Positions 1 through 8,440 of a DNA stretch of 64,000 nucleotides are shown here, one piece after another. Both the position numbers and the translations under genes were made by a program. The DNA comes from Pseudomonadota bacterium. Its GTDB lineage: Bacteria; Chloroflexota; UBA6077; JAJPHF01. Location of the stretch: positions 1 to 64,000 of the forward strand of contig JAJPHF010000009.1 in the NCBI GenBank assembly GCA_021325365.1, read 5' to 3'. The stretch's first letter is position 1; every line of letters begins with the position of its first letter. The notes under the pieces were generated by a model. The model did no database searches. It was not told where the DNA came from and saw only the letters and a program-made list of their open reading frames with translations.

Positions 1-260
<260 letters not shown>

Positions 261-315
261 CTACGAGCATCGTACCACCCGGCCTGTAAGAACCCTGTTG
301 GAGTCGTGCTAGGCT

Positions 316-345
316 TTGACAAGACAGGCGCCCCGCCCCTATGGT
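316..345 (+). promoter_or_regulatory. Sigma70-type promoter for the response regulator
   Basis: TTGACA at 316-321, an 18-nt spacer, then TATGGT at 340-345. The -35 is a perfect consensus match and the start codon lies about 50 nt downstream behind an AGGAGGT site. The rest of the 114-394 gap holds the divergent dnaK promoter region; no gene is seen there. Confidence 0.6.
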
Positions 346-394
346 GGGCGCGCCGCCCGGCGTACACTTGGGGGGACAGGAGGTAGGTGGGCCG

Positions 395-1111
395 ATGGCT
401 GAGGCGCGCACGATCCTGGTGGTGGACGACGAGCCCGACTTGCTGAACGCCGTGCGGCTGTACCTAGAGATGGAGGGCTACCAGGCGCTCACGGCCACGA
501 ACGGCGAGCAAGCGTTAGAGAAGCTGCGCACGCGGCTGCCGGACCTGATCGTGCTCGACGTGATGATGCCTGAGCTGAACGGCTTCGAGACGCTGGAGGA
601 GATCCGGCGGGTCTCGAACGTACCGGTCATCATGCTGACGGCGAAGGGCGAGGAGAGCGACAAGGTGCGCGGGCTGAGCCTGGGGGCCGACGACTACGTG
701 ACCAAGCCGTTCAGCCAGCGCGAGTTGCTGTCCCGGATCCAGGCCGTGCTGCGGCGCGCCGAGACGCCCGCGTTCGTGCCGCGCACGCGCATCGTCGTGG
801 ACGACGACCTGACGATCGACTTCAGCAAGAACGAGGTGCTGCTGCGCGGCCAGAAGGTGCAGCTGACGCCGACGGAGTACCGCCTGCTGTACCACCTGGT
901 GTCCAACCCTGGGCGCATCCTGTCGCACGAATCGCTGCTGGCGAAGGTGTGGGGCTACGAGTACCGGGAGGAGGAGCACTACGTGCGCCTCTACATTACC
1001 TATCTGCGCCAGAAGATCGAGCCCGACCCGGCGCACCCGAAGTACATCCTGACGGAGCGCGGGCTCGGCTACCGCTTCGTCGACTACCGCAACCGGAGCG
1101 CTGAGCAATGA
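395..1111 (+). CDS. OmpR/PhoB-family response regulator
   Basis: A 238-aa DNA-binding response regulator. Residues 1-120 are a receiver with acidic pocket D11/D12, phosphoacceptor D55 (in IVLDVMMPE), T82 and K104. Residues 140-235 are a winged helix (LTPTEYRLLYHL and a RGLGYRF wing). The frame opens at 341, but the ATG at 395 is preceded by AGGAGGT at 10 nt and begins the domain. The histidine kinase at 1249 follows on the same strand and is the likely partner. The last codons (RSAEQ) and the stop are made by a GCTGAG-type repeat, so the C-terminus was probably trimmed or extended by repeat insertion. Confidence 0.95.
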   Translation: MAEARTILVVDDEPDLLNAVRLYLEMEGYQALTATNGEQALEKLRTRLPDLIVLDVMMPELNGFETLEEIRRVSNVPVIMLTAKGEESDKVRGLSLGADDYVTKPFSQRELLSRIQAVLRRAETPAFVPRTRIVVDDDLTIDFSKNEVLLRGQKVQLTPTEYRLLYHLVSNPGRILSHESLLAKVWGYEYREEEHYVRLYITYLRQKIEPDPAHPKYILTERGLGYRFVDYRNRSAEQ

Positions 1112-1159
1112 GTGCGGAGTGCTGAGCGAAGACGGCAAGCTGAGCAGTCAGCACCTAAG
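1096..1159. repeat. GCTGAG-type short dispersed repeat cluster
   Basis: Iterations of AGTGCTGAGC/GAGTGCGGAG span the end of the response-regulator gene, and a degenerate inverted copy (GCTGAGCAGTCAGCAC) lies at about 1139-1154. The same motif recurs at 18657-18679 and 28256-28277, each time at a gene boundary. Confidence 0.6.
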
Positions 1160-1175
1160 TTGCCGGCCTAGGTTC

Positions 1176-1207
1176 GGGTATATGTTTGGCGCAGCAAACA
1201 TATACCC
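1176..1207. promoter_or_regulatory. 13-bp perfect inverted repeat between regulator and kinase
   Basis: GGGTATATGTTTG at 1176-1188, a 6-nt loop (GCGCAG), then CAAACATATACCC at 1195-1207. The arms are AT-rich in a GC-rich genome and no T tract follows, so this looks more like a protein-binding operator or an mRNA-processing hairpin than an intrinsic terminator. It lies 42 nt before the kinase start. Confidence 0.7.
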
Positions 1208-1248
1208 CATTCCTGGCCGAGTGCTCAGCGCCCTTCATGGGGGAATGA

Positions 1249-3102
1249 ATGCTGTCGCGTGTGACCGCCGGCGACGTGCTGGAGCACGTCGTGCAGGCGC
1301 TGGCCGACATGCGCTCGGCGCAGCGGCTGCTGGCGGTGATCCTGACCGAGACGCTGCGGATGCTCGACGCGCAGGGCGCCTATGTGCTGTGGCTGGTGGG
1401 CGACCGGCTGGCGCTGCGGGCGAGCGTGGGGCTGGTGCCGCCGGGGCGCGACGCCGGGCTGCCGCGGGGCAGCGGCATCGAGGGCTGGGTAGCAGAGCGG
1501 GGGGAGGCGATTGCCGTCGCCAACTCGGCGCGCTACTTGCCGGTCGCCTCGCCGGAGCTGGGCCAGGTGGGGTCGCTACTGGCCGTGCCGATGCGGCTGC
1601 GGGGCGCGGTGACGGGCGTGCTGGTGGCGACGCGGGCGGCGCCGGGCCGCTTCGCGGAGAGCGATCGCTGGTGGCTGAGCATCTTTGCCGAGATCGCGGC
1701 GGTGGCGCTGGAGAACGACCGCCTGCTCGACCGGGAGCGGCGGCGGGCCAGCGAGGCGGAGGTGCTGGCCGAGCTGGCGACGATCCCCACCGAGCCGCTG
1801 GCGGGCTTCGCCGCGCGCCTGGCGGAGTGCGTGGGGCGCGCGCTGAGTGTCGAGCGGGTCGAGGCGCTGGTGGCCGAGCGCGACGCCGAGCTGCGGCCGC
1901 TGGCGGACCTCCCCGCGGAGCCTGGCGAGAGCGCCGGCGCGGCGCGCACAGCGGCGCGCGGCCAGCGCGATGGCGGCGGCCGGCCGCGGAGCGCGGCCGG
2001 CGACCCGGGCCGCGCGCCGCCGGCGCCTGCTGGCCCTTTGACCGAGGTGTACCGCACGGGGACGCCGCTGCTGTGCAACGACACGCGCACGCTGCCGGCG
2101 CTGGCGGACGAGGTGGACGCCACGGGCCTGCGGTCGGTGCTGGCGGTGCCGCTGTTCGTAGGGGAGACCCGGCGGGGCGTAGTCTGGGCGGGTACCGCGC
2201 GGTCGGATGCCTTCACGGTCGAGGACGAGACGTTCTTGATGCTGGTGGCGGCACGGGTCGGGCTGCGGCTGGGGAACGCGGAGCTGGCGCGGCGCCGGGC
2301 CGCGGTGGCGCGCGCCGAGGTCGAGCAGCAGGCCAAGCAGGACTTTCTGTCGGTCGTGTCACACGAGCTGAAGACGCCGGTGGCGGTGATCAAGGCGTAT
2401 ACCGAGGTCCTGGAGGGGCGGGCCGCGCGGCGCGGCGCGGCGGCGGCCGACAAGGACGTGCTGGCCCGCATCGGGGAGCAGGCCGACCGCATGCTGGGCT
2501 TGGTTGAGCAGTTCCTGGATCTGCAGCGCATCGAGGCGGGCCTGATGCCGCTGGAGGAGAGCCGCTTCGACCTGGCGGAGCTGGCGCGGCGCCTCGCGCA
2601 GGCGACGCAGGTGACGACGACGGCCCACCAGATCCAGGTGGAGGCGCCGCGCCCCGTCTACGTGCGTGCCGATCGGCGGCGCATCGAGCAGGTGCTGCAG
2701 AACCTGCTCGACAACGCGATCAAGTACTCGCCAGAGGGCGGCCCGATCGTCGTGCGGGTCGAGGTCGGCCCGCCGCCGCTGCCCGTGCTGCCCAGTGGCC
2801 AGGAGGACGCCGCGCCGGCGCGGCGGGACTTCCCGGCAGGACGCGAGACGGCGGTCGTGCGGGTCGAGGACCGGGGGATCGGCATCAGCCCCGCGGCGGC
2901 CCAGCGCGTGTTCGAGCGCTTCTACCAGGCCGGCAACGTGCCAGTGCGCGGGCACGTCGGCCTGGGCCTGGGGCTGTACATCAGCCGCGAAATCATCACG
3001 CGGCACGGCGGCGAGATGGGCGTGGCGTCGGCGGAGGGCCGAGGCTCGACGTTCTGGTTCACGCTGCCGCTAGCCGGCCCGCTGGTCGAGGACGAGCCGT
3101 AG
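1249..3102 (+). CDS. GAF-GAF sensor histidine kinase, soluble
   Basis: A 617-aa kinase. Residues 22-160 and about 185-345 look like two GAF domains, the second interrupted at 222-262 by a low-complexity Ala/Arg/Gly/Pro insert. The HisKA H-box is FLSVVSHELKTP with H372. The ATPase domain shows an N-box (LQNLLDNAIKYSPEGG), a G1 box (VEDRGIGIS) and a G2 box (GLGLGLYISREI). No membrane segment is visible, so it should sense a cytosolic signal through the GAF domains. It follows the response regulator after a 137-nt gap containing a perfect inverted repeat, and probably phosphorylates it. The ATG at 1249 has GGGGGAA just upstream. Confidence 0.93.
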   Translation: MLSRVTAGDVLEHVVQALADMRSAQRLLAVILTETLRMLDAQGAYVLWLVGDRLALRASVGLVPPGRDAGLPRGSGIEGWVAERGEAIAVANSARYLPVASPELGQVGSLLAVPMRLRGAVTGVLVATRAAPGRFAESDRWWLSIFAEIAAVALENDRLLDRERRRASEAEVLAELATIPTEPLAGFAARLAECVGRALSVERVEALVAERDAELRPLADLPAEPGESAGAARTAARGQRDGGGRPRSAAGDPGRAPPAPAGPLTEVYRTGTPLLCNDTRTLPALADEVDATGLRSVLAVPLFVGETRRGVVWAGTARSDAFTVEDETFLMLVAARVGLRLGNAELARRRAAVARAEVEQQAKQDFLSVVSHELKTPVAVIKAYTEVLEGRAARRGAAAADKDVLARIGEQADRMLGLVEQFLDLQRIEAGLMPLEESRFDLAELARRLAQATQVTTTAHQIQVEAPRPVYVRADRRRIEQVLQNLLDNAIKYSPEGGPIVVRVEVGPPPLPVLPSGQEDAAPARRDFPAGRETAVVRVEDRGIGISPAAAQRVFERFYQAGNVPVRGHVGLGLGLYISREIITRHGGEMGVASAEGRGSTFWFTLPLAGPLVEDEP

Positions 3103-3127
3103 GGCGGACTGCTGGATCGGACTGGTG

Positions 3128-3157
3128 CTGCCGAGGGCGGCCTGCCCTTTTCGGCAG
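3128..3157. terminator. Bidirectional terminator-like hairpin
   Basis: CTGCCGAGGGC at 3128-3138 pairs with GCCCTTTTCGGCAG at 3144-3157 with a small T bulge. It sits between the convergent kinase (ends 3102) and lipoprotein (ends 3176). Confidence 0.5.
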
Positions 3158-3175
3158 CTCACCCGCGACGGCGTG

Positions 3176-3688
3176 CTAGCGCACGTCGACGCGCGTGGAG
3201 CCCTGCTCGATCGTGAGCTTGTCGCCGGCGCGCCGGAAGCCGAGCTTGTAGTAGACGTTGCCGCTCTCCGTGCCCTTGCGGCTCTGCACGCGCGCGACGA
3301 CCTCGGCGATCTCCAGGTCGGGGTCGGCGTCCGGGTAGCCAAACTCGCTCCAGCTAATCGGCCGCGCGCTGAGGCCGAGCAGCGTGTAGCCGTCCTCGGT
3401 CTCGTGCAGCTTGGGGCCGAAGCCGGGCTGGTAGAGGGTGGCCGTGGCGTCGTCGCCGTCGTAGAGCGCCTGCACGTATGCCTGGGCTGCCGCGACCACG
3501 TCGCCCGCGGCCGGGGCCATGGCGCGCTCGGGCGCCGGCGTGGGCCGCGGGGCGCGCTGGGCCGCGGCCGGCGCGGCGCCCCCGGCCACCATCGGCGGCG
3601 GGGGCACGCGAGGCTGGGGCATCGACGCGCAGGCGGCGGCGAGCAGCAGCGCCGCGACGCCCGGCGCGACGCCGCGGAGCGCTGACAT
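3176..3688 (-). CDS. Putative lipoprotein, NTF2-like
   Basis: A 170-aa protein. The start at 3688 gives MSALRGVAPGVAALLLAAAC, a short signal peptide ending in a lipobox (LAAAC), so it is probably lipid-anchored on the outer face of the membrane. A Pro/Ala-rich linker follows to about residue 60. The rest is a compact alpha+beta domain beginning VVAAAQAYVQALYDGDDATA and ending in alternating strands, reminiscent of NTF2-like or DUF4440-type folds. The function is unknown. The same frame stays open to 3772 upstream, but only the internal ATG gives a clean signal peptide. It converges on the histidine kinase gene. Confidence 0.75.
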   Translation of the reverse strand: MSALRGVAPGVAALLLAAACASMPQPRVPPPPMVAGGAAPAAAQRAPRPTPAPERAMAPAAGDVVAAAQAYVQALYDGDDATATLYQPGFGPKLHETEDGYTLLGLSARPISWSEFGYPDADPDLEIAEVVARVQSRKGTESGNVYYKLGFRRAGDKLTIEQGSTRVDVR

Positions 3689-3922
3689 CCACCGTCCGGG
3701 CGGGCCGGCGATACGGGCGCCGTGAGCGCGGACAGGCGGCGCGAGGCGGCGGGAGCGCCAGGAACTCGCCACAGGGACCCTCCAGGCTCAGTAGCTAGCT
3801 CGCTGACCGGCGCGGCGTGCGCCAGGGCGGCGGTGTGTGCGGCTGGTACTATACCCGCCCGGCGCCGCGCTGTCTACCGTATGCTTAGGGAGGAAAGTGC
3901 GCGCCGCGCGCGAGGGGGAAGC

Positions 3923-4258
3923 GTGCTATACGCCTGCTGGCAGGAGTTCGCGGTCGAGCCGACGGGCCGCGCGGTGGTCGAGCAACTGGTGGCGCGCGCG
4001 GGCGCGGACCTCGCCGACGTGGCGGGCTACCACAGCCTGCTGGTGCTTGCCGACGAGACGAGCGGGGCCTACCGCGCGCTGAGCCTGTGGGCCACGAAGA
4101 TGGAGGCGGCGAGCGCTGGCGCGCGCATGGAAGCGTGGCTGCGCCACCACCTCGCGCCGCACGGCTTCCGCCTCCTCGAGCCTCCCGCCGTCCTCGCCGT
4201 CGTCGACCCGCCCCCGGCGGCCGGGCGTGGCGCTGGCGGGTCCAAGTCCACGAGCTGA
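3923..4258 (+). CDS. Small ABM-like (dimeric alpha/beta barrel) protein, hypothetical
   Basis: A 111-aa protein from a GTG at 3923 with GAGGGGG 4 nt upstream. The longer open frame from 3722 is compositionally unlike coding sequence. The core (TGRAVVEQLVARAGADLADV, then YHSLLVLADETSGAYRALSLW and a hydrophobic C-terminal strand) resembles the antibiotic-biosynthesis-monooxygenase type of dimeric alpha/beta barrel: a strand, a helix containing VEQL, then two strands with a SLW motif. That assignment rests on pattern only; no catalytic residue can be named. It stands alone between the lipoprotein and a small ORF. The last 15 residues look like low-complexity tail. Confidence 0.6.
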   Translation: MLYACWQEFAVEPTGRAVVEQLVARAGADLADVAGYHSLLVLADETSGAYRALSLWATKMEAASAGARMEAWLRHHLAPHGFRLLEPPAVLAVVDPPPAAGRGAGGSKSTS

Positions 4259-4348
4259 GGCTGAGCGGCGCGTCACGTGGCGATGCCTTGTGGCGATCGG
4301 GTGATGGTATGCACAAGCAGTTCTTAGGCTAAAGCGGAGGTTTGCGTC

Positions 4349-4573
4349 GTGCGGCACGATACCCCACCAGATGTTCGCGCGCTGATCACCATCGTCGAGC
4401 AAACAGCCGATCCTGCGGCCCAGATCGCTGCCGACGCCGTAGCCATTGCCGGGGCGAAGGCCGCGGACCGCGCCCGGCAGTGGGAGCGCGTCCTTGGGTG
4501 GCTAGGCGGATGCGCCGCTGGCGTGGTAACTTCGGCCGCCGAAGTGCATGGTCACTGCGATCAAGGCACTTAA
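4349..4573 (+). CDS. Hypothetical 74-aa protein
   Basis: The GTG start at 4349 is preceded by CGGAGG exactly 8 nt upstream, a strong ribosome-binding site, which is the main reason to call it. The protein starts MRHDTPPDVRALITIVEQ, has an Ala-rich helix (AAQIAADAVAIAGAKAADRA) and then a short hydrophobic stretch (VLGWLGGCAAGVV). I recognise no family. It converges on the polymerase gene at 4616. It could be spurious, since GC-rich DNA keeps frames open. Confidence 0.4.
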   Translation: MRHDTPPDVRALITIVEQTADPAAQIAADAVAIAGAKAADRARQWERVLGWLGGCAAGVVTSAAEVHGHCDQGT

Positions 4574-4615
4574 GCGCCAATCGCTGTCGTCGCTCCTGGC
4601 CGGCGGGCGACAAGG

Positions 4616-6370
4616 CTAAGTTCCTGCACCGGACTGGTCACGGCGCGTGGCTGATCGCGTGTCGAGCCAGGCGCGGAATGCGGCGTAGGGGCGGGTGTTC
4701 AGGACGTCGCGGGCCTCGACCCAGCCGCGGCGCGCTTGCATCACGCCGTAGCGGATGTTCTGCAGGCCCTCGGGGCTGTGCGCGTCGCTGCTGATCGTCA
4801 GCGTCACGCCCAACTGGGTCGCGCGCCGCGCCCACACGTCGTCCAGGTCGAGCCGCTCGGGCGTGCCGTTGATCTCGACGGCCGTGCCCGTGCGGGCCGC
4901 GGCCCGCAGCACCGCCTCGAGGTCGACCTCGGCGCCGGGGCGCTTCTCCACCAGGCGGCCGGTGGGGTGGTTGAACACGTCGGTCAGCGGGTGCTCGACG
5001 GCTGCCAGCGCCCGCGCCGTCACGCGCTCGGGCTCCTGGCGCAGGTTGCTGTGCAGGGAGATGCTGACCACGTCCAGCTCGCGCAGCACCTCGTCGGGGT
5101 AGTCGAGCCTGCCGTCGGCGCGGATCTCCATCTCGATCCCTTGCAGCACGTGGAACGGCGCGTACTCGGCGTTCAGCCGGTCGATGACCGCCCGCTGGGC
5201 ACGTAGGCGCTCGACGCTCAGCCCGTTCGCCACGCCCAGCCCCGCCGAGTGATCGGTGATGACCAGGTACTCGTAGCCGAGCGCCCGCGCCGCCTCGACC
5301 ATGCGCTCGGGCGGCGCGTTGCCGTCGCTCCAGTTCGTGTGCAGGTGCAGGTCGCCGCGTAGGTCGCGCTGCTCGATCAGGTGCGGCAAGCGGCCGGCCA
5401 GCGCGGCCTCGATCTCGCCACGGTCCTCGCGCAGCTCGGGCGGGATCCACGGCAGCCCAACGGCCGCGTACACGTCCTCCTCGGTGGCCCCGGGCAGGCG
5501 CTCGCCGGTGTCCATGCGGAAGATGCCGTACTCGTTCAGCTTCAGGCCACGCGCGTTCGCCAGATCGCGCAGGTGGATCGCGTGGGCGCGCGAGCCAGTG
5601 AAGTGCTGCAGCGCCGTGCCCCAGAACTCCGGGCGCACGACGCGCAGGTCGACGCCCAGGCCGTCGGTGCGCAGCACGCGCGTGAACGTCGGCCCGCGCG
5701 ACAGGACCTCGCGCACGAACGGCAGCGCCACGAAGGCGGCCATGACGGCCTCGGGGTCCGGCGAGGCGGCCAGCAGGTCGAGATCGCCGACGCTGTCGCG
5801 CCAGCGGCGCAGGCTGCCGCCCGGCTCGATCTGGCGCACGGCGGGATGCTCGCGCAGGAGGGCCATCACCTGCTCGGCGACGGGCCGCGCGACGCCGAGG
5901 GGCAGTCGGCGCGCGCTTTCGTTCAGCCGCGCCAGCTCGCGCGCCAGGCGCTCCTCGGTCTTCGCGCCGAGCCCGCGCACGCCGCGCAGGCGCTGCGCCG
6001 CGACGGCCGCGCGCAGGTCGTCGAGGCTCTCGACCCCCAGCTCTTTATGCAGCAGCTGCGCCGTGCGCGGGCCGAGGCCGGGCACTTGCAGCAGCGCGAC
6101 GAGCCCCGGCGGCACCGCCTCGCGGAGCCGGTCGTAGTAAGCGAGGCGGCCGGTGCGCAGGTACTCGTCGATCTTGGCGGCGATGGCCTTGCCGATGCCG
6201 GGGATCGCCTCGAGCTGGCCTTGCGCGGCCACCTGCTCGATCGGCTCGCGCAGGCCGGCGATCTGGCGCGCGGCCTCGCGGTAGGCGCGCACGCGGAAGC
6301 CGCCGTCGCCCTGCACTTCGAGCATGTCGGCGACGTCCTCGAACAGCCGTGCTACCTCGGCGTTGCGCAT
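4616..6370 (-). CDS. polX: DNA polymerase/3'-5' exonuclease PolX (with PHP domain)
   Basis: A 584-aa family-X DNA polymerase with a C-terminal PHP domain, a gap-filling repair enzyme. Helix-hairpin-helix motifs occupy the first 200 residues (AIPGIGKAIAAKIDEYL; LLQVPGLGPRTAQLL). The nucleotidyltransferase core shows GSLRRWRDSVGDLDLLAAS with its catalytic Asp pair, and a third Asp in GVDLRVV. The PHP domain shows DLHLHTNWSDG, ITDHSAGLG, SISLHSN and SSDAHS, the metal ligands for exonuclease activity. The length matches bacterial PolX. The start at 6370 (MRNAEVARLFEDVADML) has GGGAGG close upstream; the open frame to 6550 only reads through repeat sequence. Confidence 0.95.
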   Translation of the reverse strand: MRNAEVARLFEDVADMLEVQGDGGFRVRAYREAARQIAGLREPIEQVAAQGQLEAIPGIGKAIAAKIDEYLRTGRLAYYDRLREAVPPGLVALLQVPGLGPRTAQLLHKELGVESLDDLRAAVAAQRLRGVRGLGAKTEERLARELARLNESARRLPLGVARPVAEQVMALLREHPAVRQIEPGGSLRRWRDSVGDLDLLAASPDPEAVMAAFVALPFVREVLSRGPTFTRVLRTDGLGVDLRVVRPEFWGTALQHFTGSRAHAIHLRDLANARGLKLNEYGIFRMDTGERLPGATEEDVYAAVGLPWIPPELREDRGEIEAALAGRLPHLIEQRDLRGDLHLHTNWSDGNAPPERMVEAARALGYEYLVITDHSAGLGVANGLSVERLRAQRAVIDRLNAEYAPFHVLQGIEMEIRADGRLDYPDEVLRELDVVSISLHSNLRQEPERVTARALAAVEHPLTDVFNHPTGRLVEKRPGAEVDLEAVLRAAARTGTAVEINGTPERLDLDDVWARRATQLGVTLTISSDAHSPEGLQNIRYGVMQARRGWVEARDVLNTRPYAAFRAWLDTRSATRRDQSGAGT

Positions 6371-6458
6371 GCGGCCTCCCGGCGGGGCCTGGGGTGTCCA
6401 GGCGAAGAACCCACCACAGTCATCATGCCGCTCGGCGTACTGGTGTAGCAAGCGTGCC

Positions 6459-6508
6459 CGGGGGGAACCTAACCCCCCGGCCCCCCTTCCCTGCGAAGGA
6501 AGGGGGAG
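6459..6508. repeat. GC-rich palindromic intergenic repeat (copy 1)
   Basis: The run CCGGGGGGAACCTAACCCCC is followed by CTTCCCTGCGAAGGAAGGGG, which folds into a C/G-rich hairpin with a CTTCC-type stem. An almost identical element is at 53795-53853. Both lie between two minus-strand genes. Confidence 0.75.
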
Positions 6509-6570
6509 AATTGAGGCGCTGCCGCGACCGGGAAAGCCCGCGTCCCCCACAGGGGATGGAGTCCGCTCCC

Positions 6571-8253
6571 CTAGGACGAGGGGAGCGCGGGCTGAGCGGC
6601 CTGCTCGACGTAGTGGCGGAAGGCGGCCGGGCTGAGCAGGTTGGCGGTCACCAGCTCGGCCGCGGCCTGCTCGACGCAGGCGGCATAGGCGGCCGGGGTG
6701 AGGGACTCGTCGGGCAGCAGCGTGCCGCTCGGCTCGCCCTCGACCGCGCGCCGCTGCCAGGCCTGGGTGACCGTTTCGCGCTGGTCGCGGGTGTTGTTGT
6801 GATTCATGTCGATCAGGTAGCCGCGGTTGTCGAGCGGCTCCAGTCCGGCGCCGTCGTACGCGGCAAAGGCGGTTACCTGTGTGCCGAGCCGTTGCGGCTC
6901 GATGCCGTCCGGGAAGACGTAGTAGGTGCCGGTAGGACAGGCGATCTCGGGGAGACGGATAGCGGGCCGTTCGAGCCCGCTTCCGTTGGCGCCGCCGAGC
7001 AGGTAGGAGTCGGACCGGTTCGGAGTGGGCGCCTGGCCGCCCGTGACCCAGGCGTCGAGGGCGTCCACCAGCGCGTCGAAGACGCCGCCCAGATCGAGGT
7101 TCTGGTCGGCCAGCGCGGCGGCGGGGCCGTTCATCGCCGCCACGCGGCCCGCGTCGAAGTGACTGACGCCGACGATCTCGTACAGGCGGTTGAGATCGCC
7201 GAGCCCCTTCGCCGCGAGCAGTCGGGCGTTCTCGCGCTTGAGGGTGAGGTAGTCGCCCTCCTCGCCCGTGTAGGCCTGGTGGGCCACGTCGATCTGGGGC
7301 GCGAAGCGCGCGCGCTCGGCCGGCGTGGCGAACAGCACGTCCTGCCCGTCGACGAAGAGCTGCGGGAGATAGTAGCCGCCGCCCGCGTCGTCGAGCAGGA
7401 AGCCGGAGAAAATGGAGCGGCCCGTGCCGTCCGTGTTGGCGCCGGGCAGGTAGTTGACGAGCCGCCCCAGCGCGGCGCCGGCCGAGTGGCCGTAGAAGTA
7501 AGTGCGCTCGGGCGCGCGCCCGAGGTGCTGTTGGACGAGGTTCCGTGCCACGGTCGTGAAGTCGCGCAGGAGCCCCGTGTGGTACGCGAAGCTGAGCCCG
7601 CCGAGCGGGCGGCCGTCGTCAAGGACAGCCTGCTCGTCGTCGCTCGGGCCGCGCGCCGCCGAGCGGCGGGTGTAGGCGACGGCGTAACCCTTGTCGATCA
7701 TCGGGCCGACGTAGGAGTTGGCGCCGGTGTAGGGCGCGAAGCTGTCTGGTTCGCGCGGCACAAGCTCGCCCACAGGCGTGTAGGAGCCGGCGCCGTGGGC
7801 CGTGACGTAGAGCGCGCCGTTCCAGTCCGCGGGCGCGGCGGGGATGAACAGGGTCATGCCCGTGCCCTTGTCGGCGCGGTAGCGGGCGATGCCGGGCACC
7901 CAGCCGCCGGGACTGCCGCGCTGCGCCAGCGCCATCTCGGGCACGTCGGTGAACATCTCGGTGCGCGGCCCATCGAGCGCGGCATAGCCGGCCAGGGTGC
8001 CGTCAAGCCCGATTTCCAGGCGCCAGTACGGCGCGCCCGCCGCGTTCTGGATCCTCCGCGCCTCGGCAATCGTACACGCGGTTGGGCCGTAGGCATGGCC
8101 GTCGAGCGTCTGCTGGGGGCCGATCGCCGCGCCGCAGTCAGCGCTCGCCGGCGTCTGTCCCTGCGCGCGGCCCGCGAGAGCCGCACTGGCGACGAGCGCG
8201 AGCCCGACGACCGCTCCGAGTATTGCGCTCCGCGCCATCCGGGAACGTGGCAT
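6571..8253 (-). CDS. Secreted alpha/beta hydrolase
   Basis: A 560-aa exported hydrolase. The start at 8253 has AGGAGGAGGG upstream and gives a signal peptide (RSAILGAVVGLALVASAALA, with cleavage probably after AGRAQG). The nucleophile motif is YFYGHSAG with S257, and the oxyanion-type HGAG lies at 153-156 (NGALYVTAHGAGSY), as in large esterase or tannase-like hydrolases. A C-terminal His could come from DMNHNNTRD or a later loop; I cannot assign the acid or base. The substrate is unknown. The longer frame to 8418 is low-complexity and lacks a better start. It probably acts outside the cell. Confidence 0.8.
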   Translation of the reverse strand: MPRSRMARSAILGAVVGLALVASAALAGRAQGQTPASADCGAAIGPQQTLDGHAYGPTACTIAEARRIQNAAGAPYWRLEIGLDGTLAGYAALDGPRTEMFTDVPEMALAQRGSPGGWVPGIARYRADKGTGMTLFIPAAPADWNGALYVTAHGAGSYTPVGELVPREPDSFAPYTGANSYVGPMIDKGYAVAYTRRSAARGPSDDEQAVLDDGRPLGGLSFAYHTGLLRDFTTVARNLVQQHLGRAPERTYFYGHSAGAALGRLVNYLPGANTDGTGRSIFSGFLLDDAGGGYYLPQLFVDGQDVLFATPAERARFAPQIDVAHQAYTGEEGDYLTLKRENARLLAAKGLGDLNRLYEIVGVSHFDAGRVAAMNGPAAALADQNLDLGGVFDALVDALDAWVTGGQAPTPNRSDSYLLGGANGSGLERPAIRLPEIACPTGTYYVFPDGIEPQRLGTQVTAFAAYDGAGLEPLDNRGYLIDMNHNNTRDQRETVTQAWQRRAVEGEPSGTLLPDESLTPAAYAACVEQAAAELVTANLLSPAAFRHYVEQAAQPALPSS

Positions 8254-8391
8254 GCTTGCCCTCCTCCTACCGCGTGCAGGCCGGCCGCGCGCGCTGGGCG
8301 CGCCGGGCCCGGGTGGCCGATGGCCGCTAGTATGCGGCGCGCGGCCCGGTGGGGCAAGCGGGGGCGCTAGGGCGCGGGACACCAAGAATGG

Positions 8392-8419
8392 GATGGCCGC
8401 CCCCGCGGGGGCGGCCATC
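8392..8419 (-). terminator. Perfect palindromic terminator stem
   Basis: GATGGCCGCCCCCG directly abuts its complement CGGGGGCGGCCATC. It sits 21 nt beyond the stop of the Tyr-rich gene on the minus strand. No T tract is seen. Confidence 0.6.
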
Positions 8420-8440
8420 GTGCGATGGTCGGGCGCGGGG

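Noticed and set aside
1119..2507. A 462-aa plus-strand frame overlapping the kinase
   Set aside because: Gly/Arg/Ala repeats in the wrong frame of the histidine kinase gene; no motif.
6349..8370. A 673-aa plus-strand frame opposite the hydrolase
   Set aside because: Arg/Gly/Ala/Val-rich translation with no domain, antisense to a well-supported exported hydrolase and polX; a GC-rich shadow.
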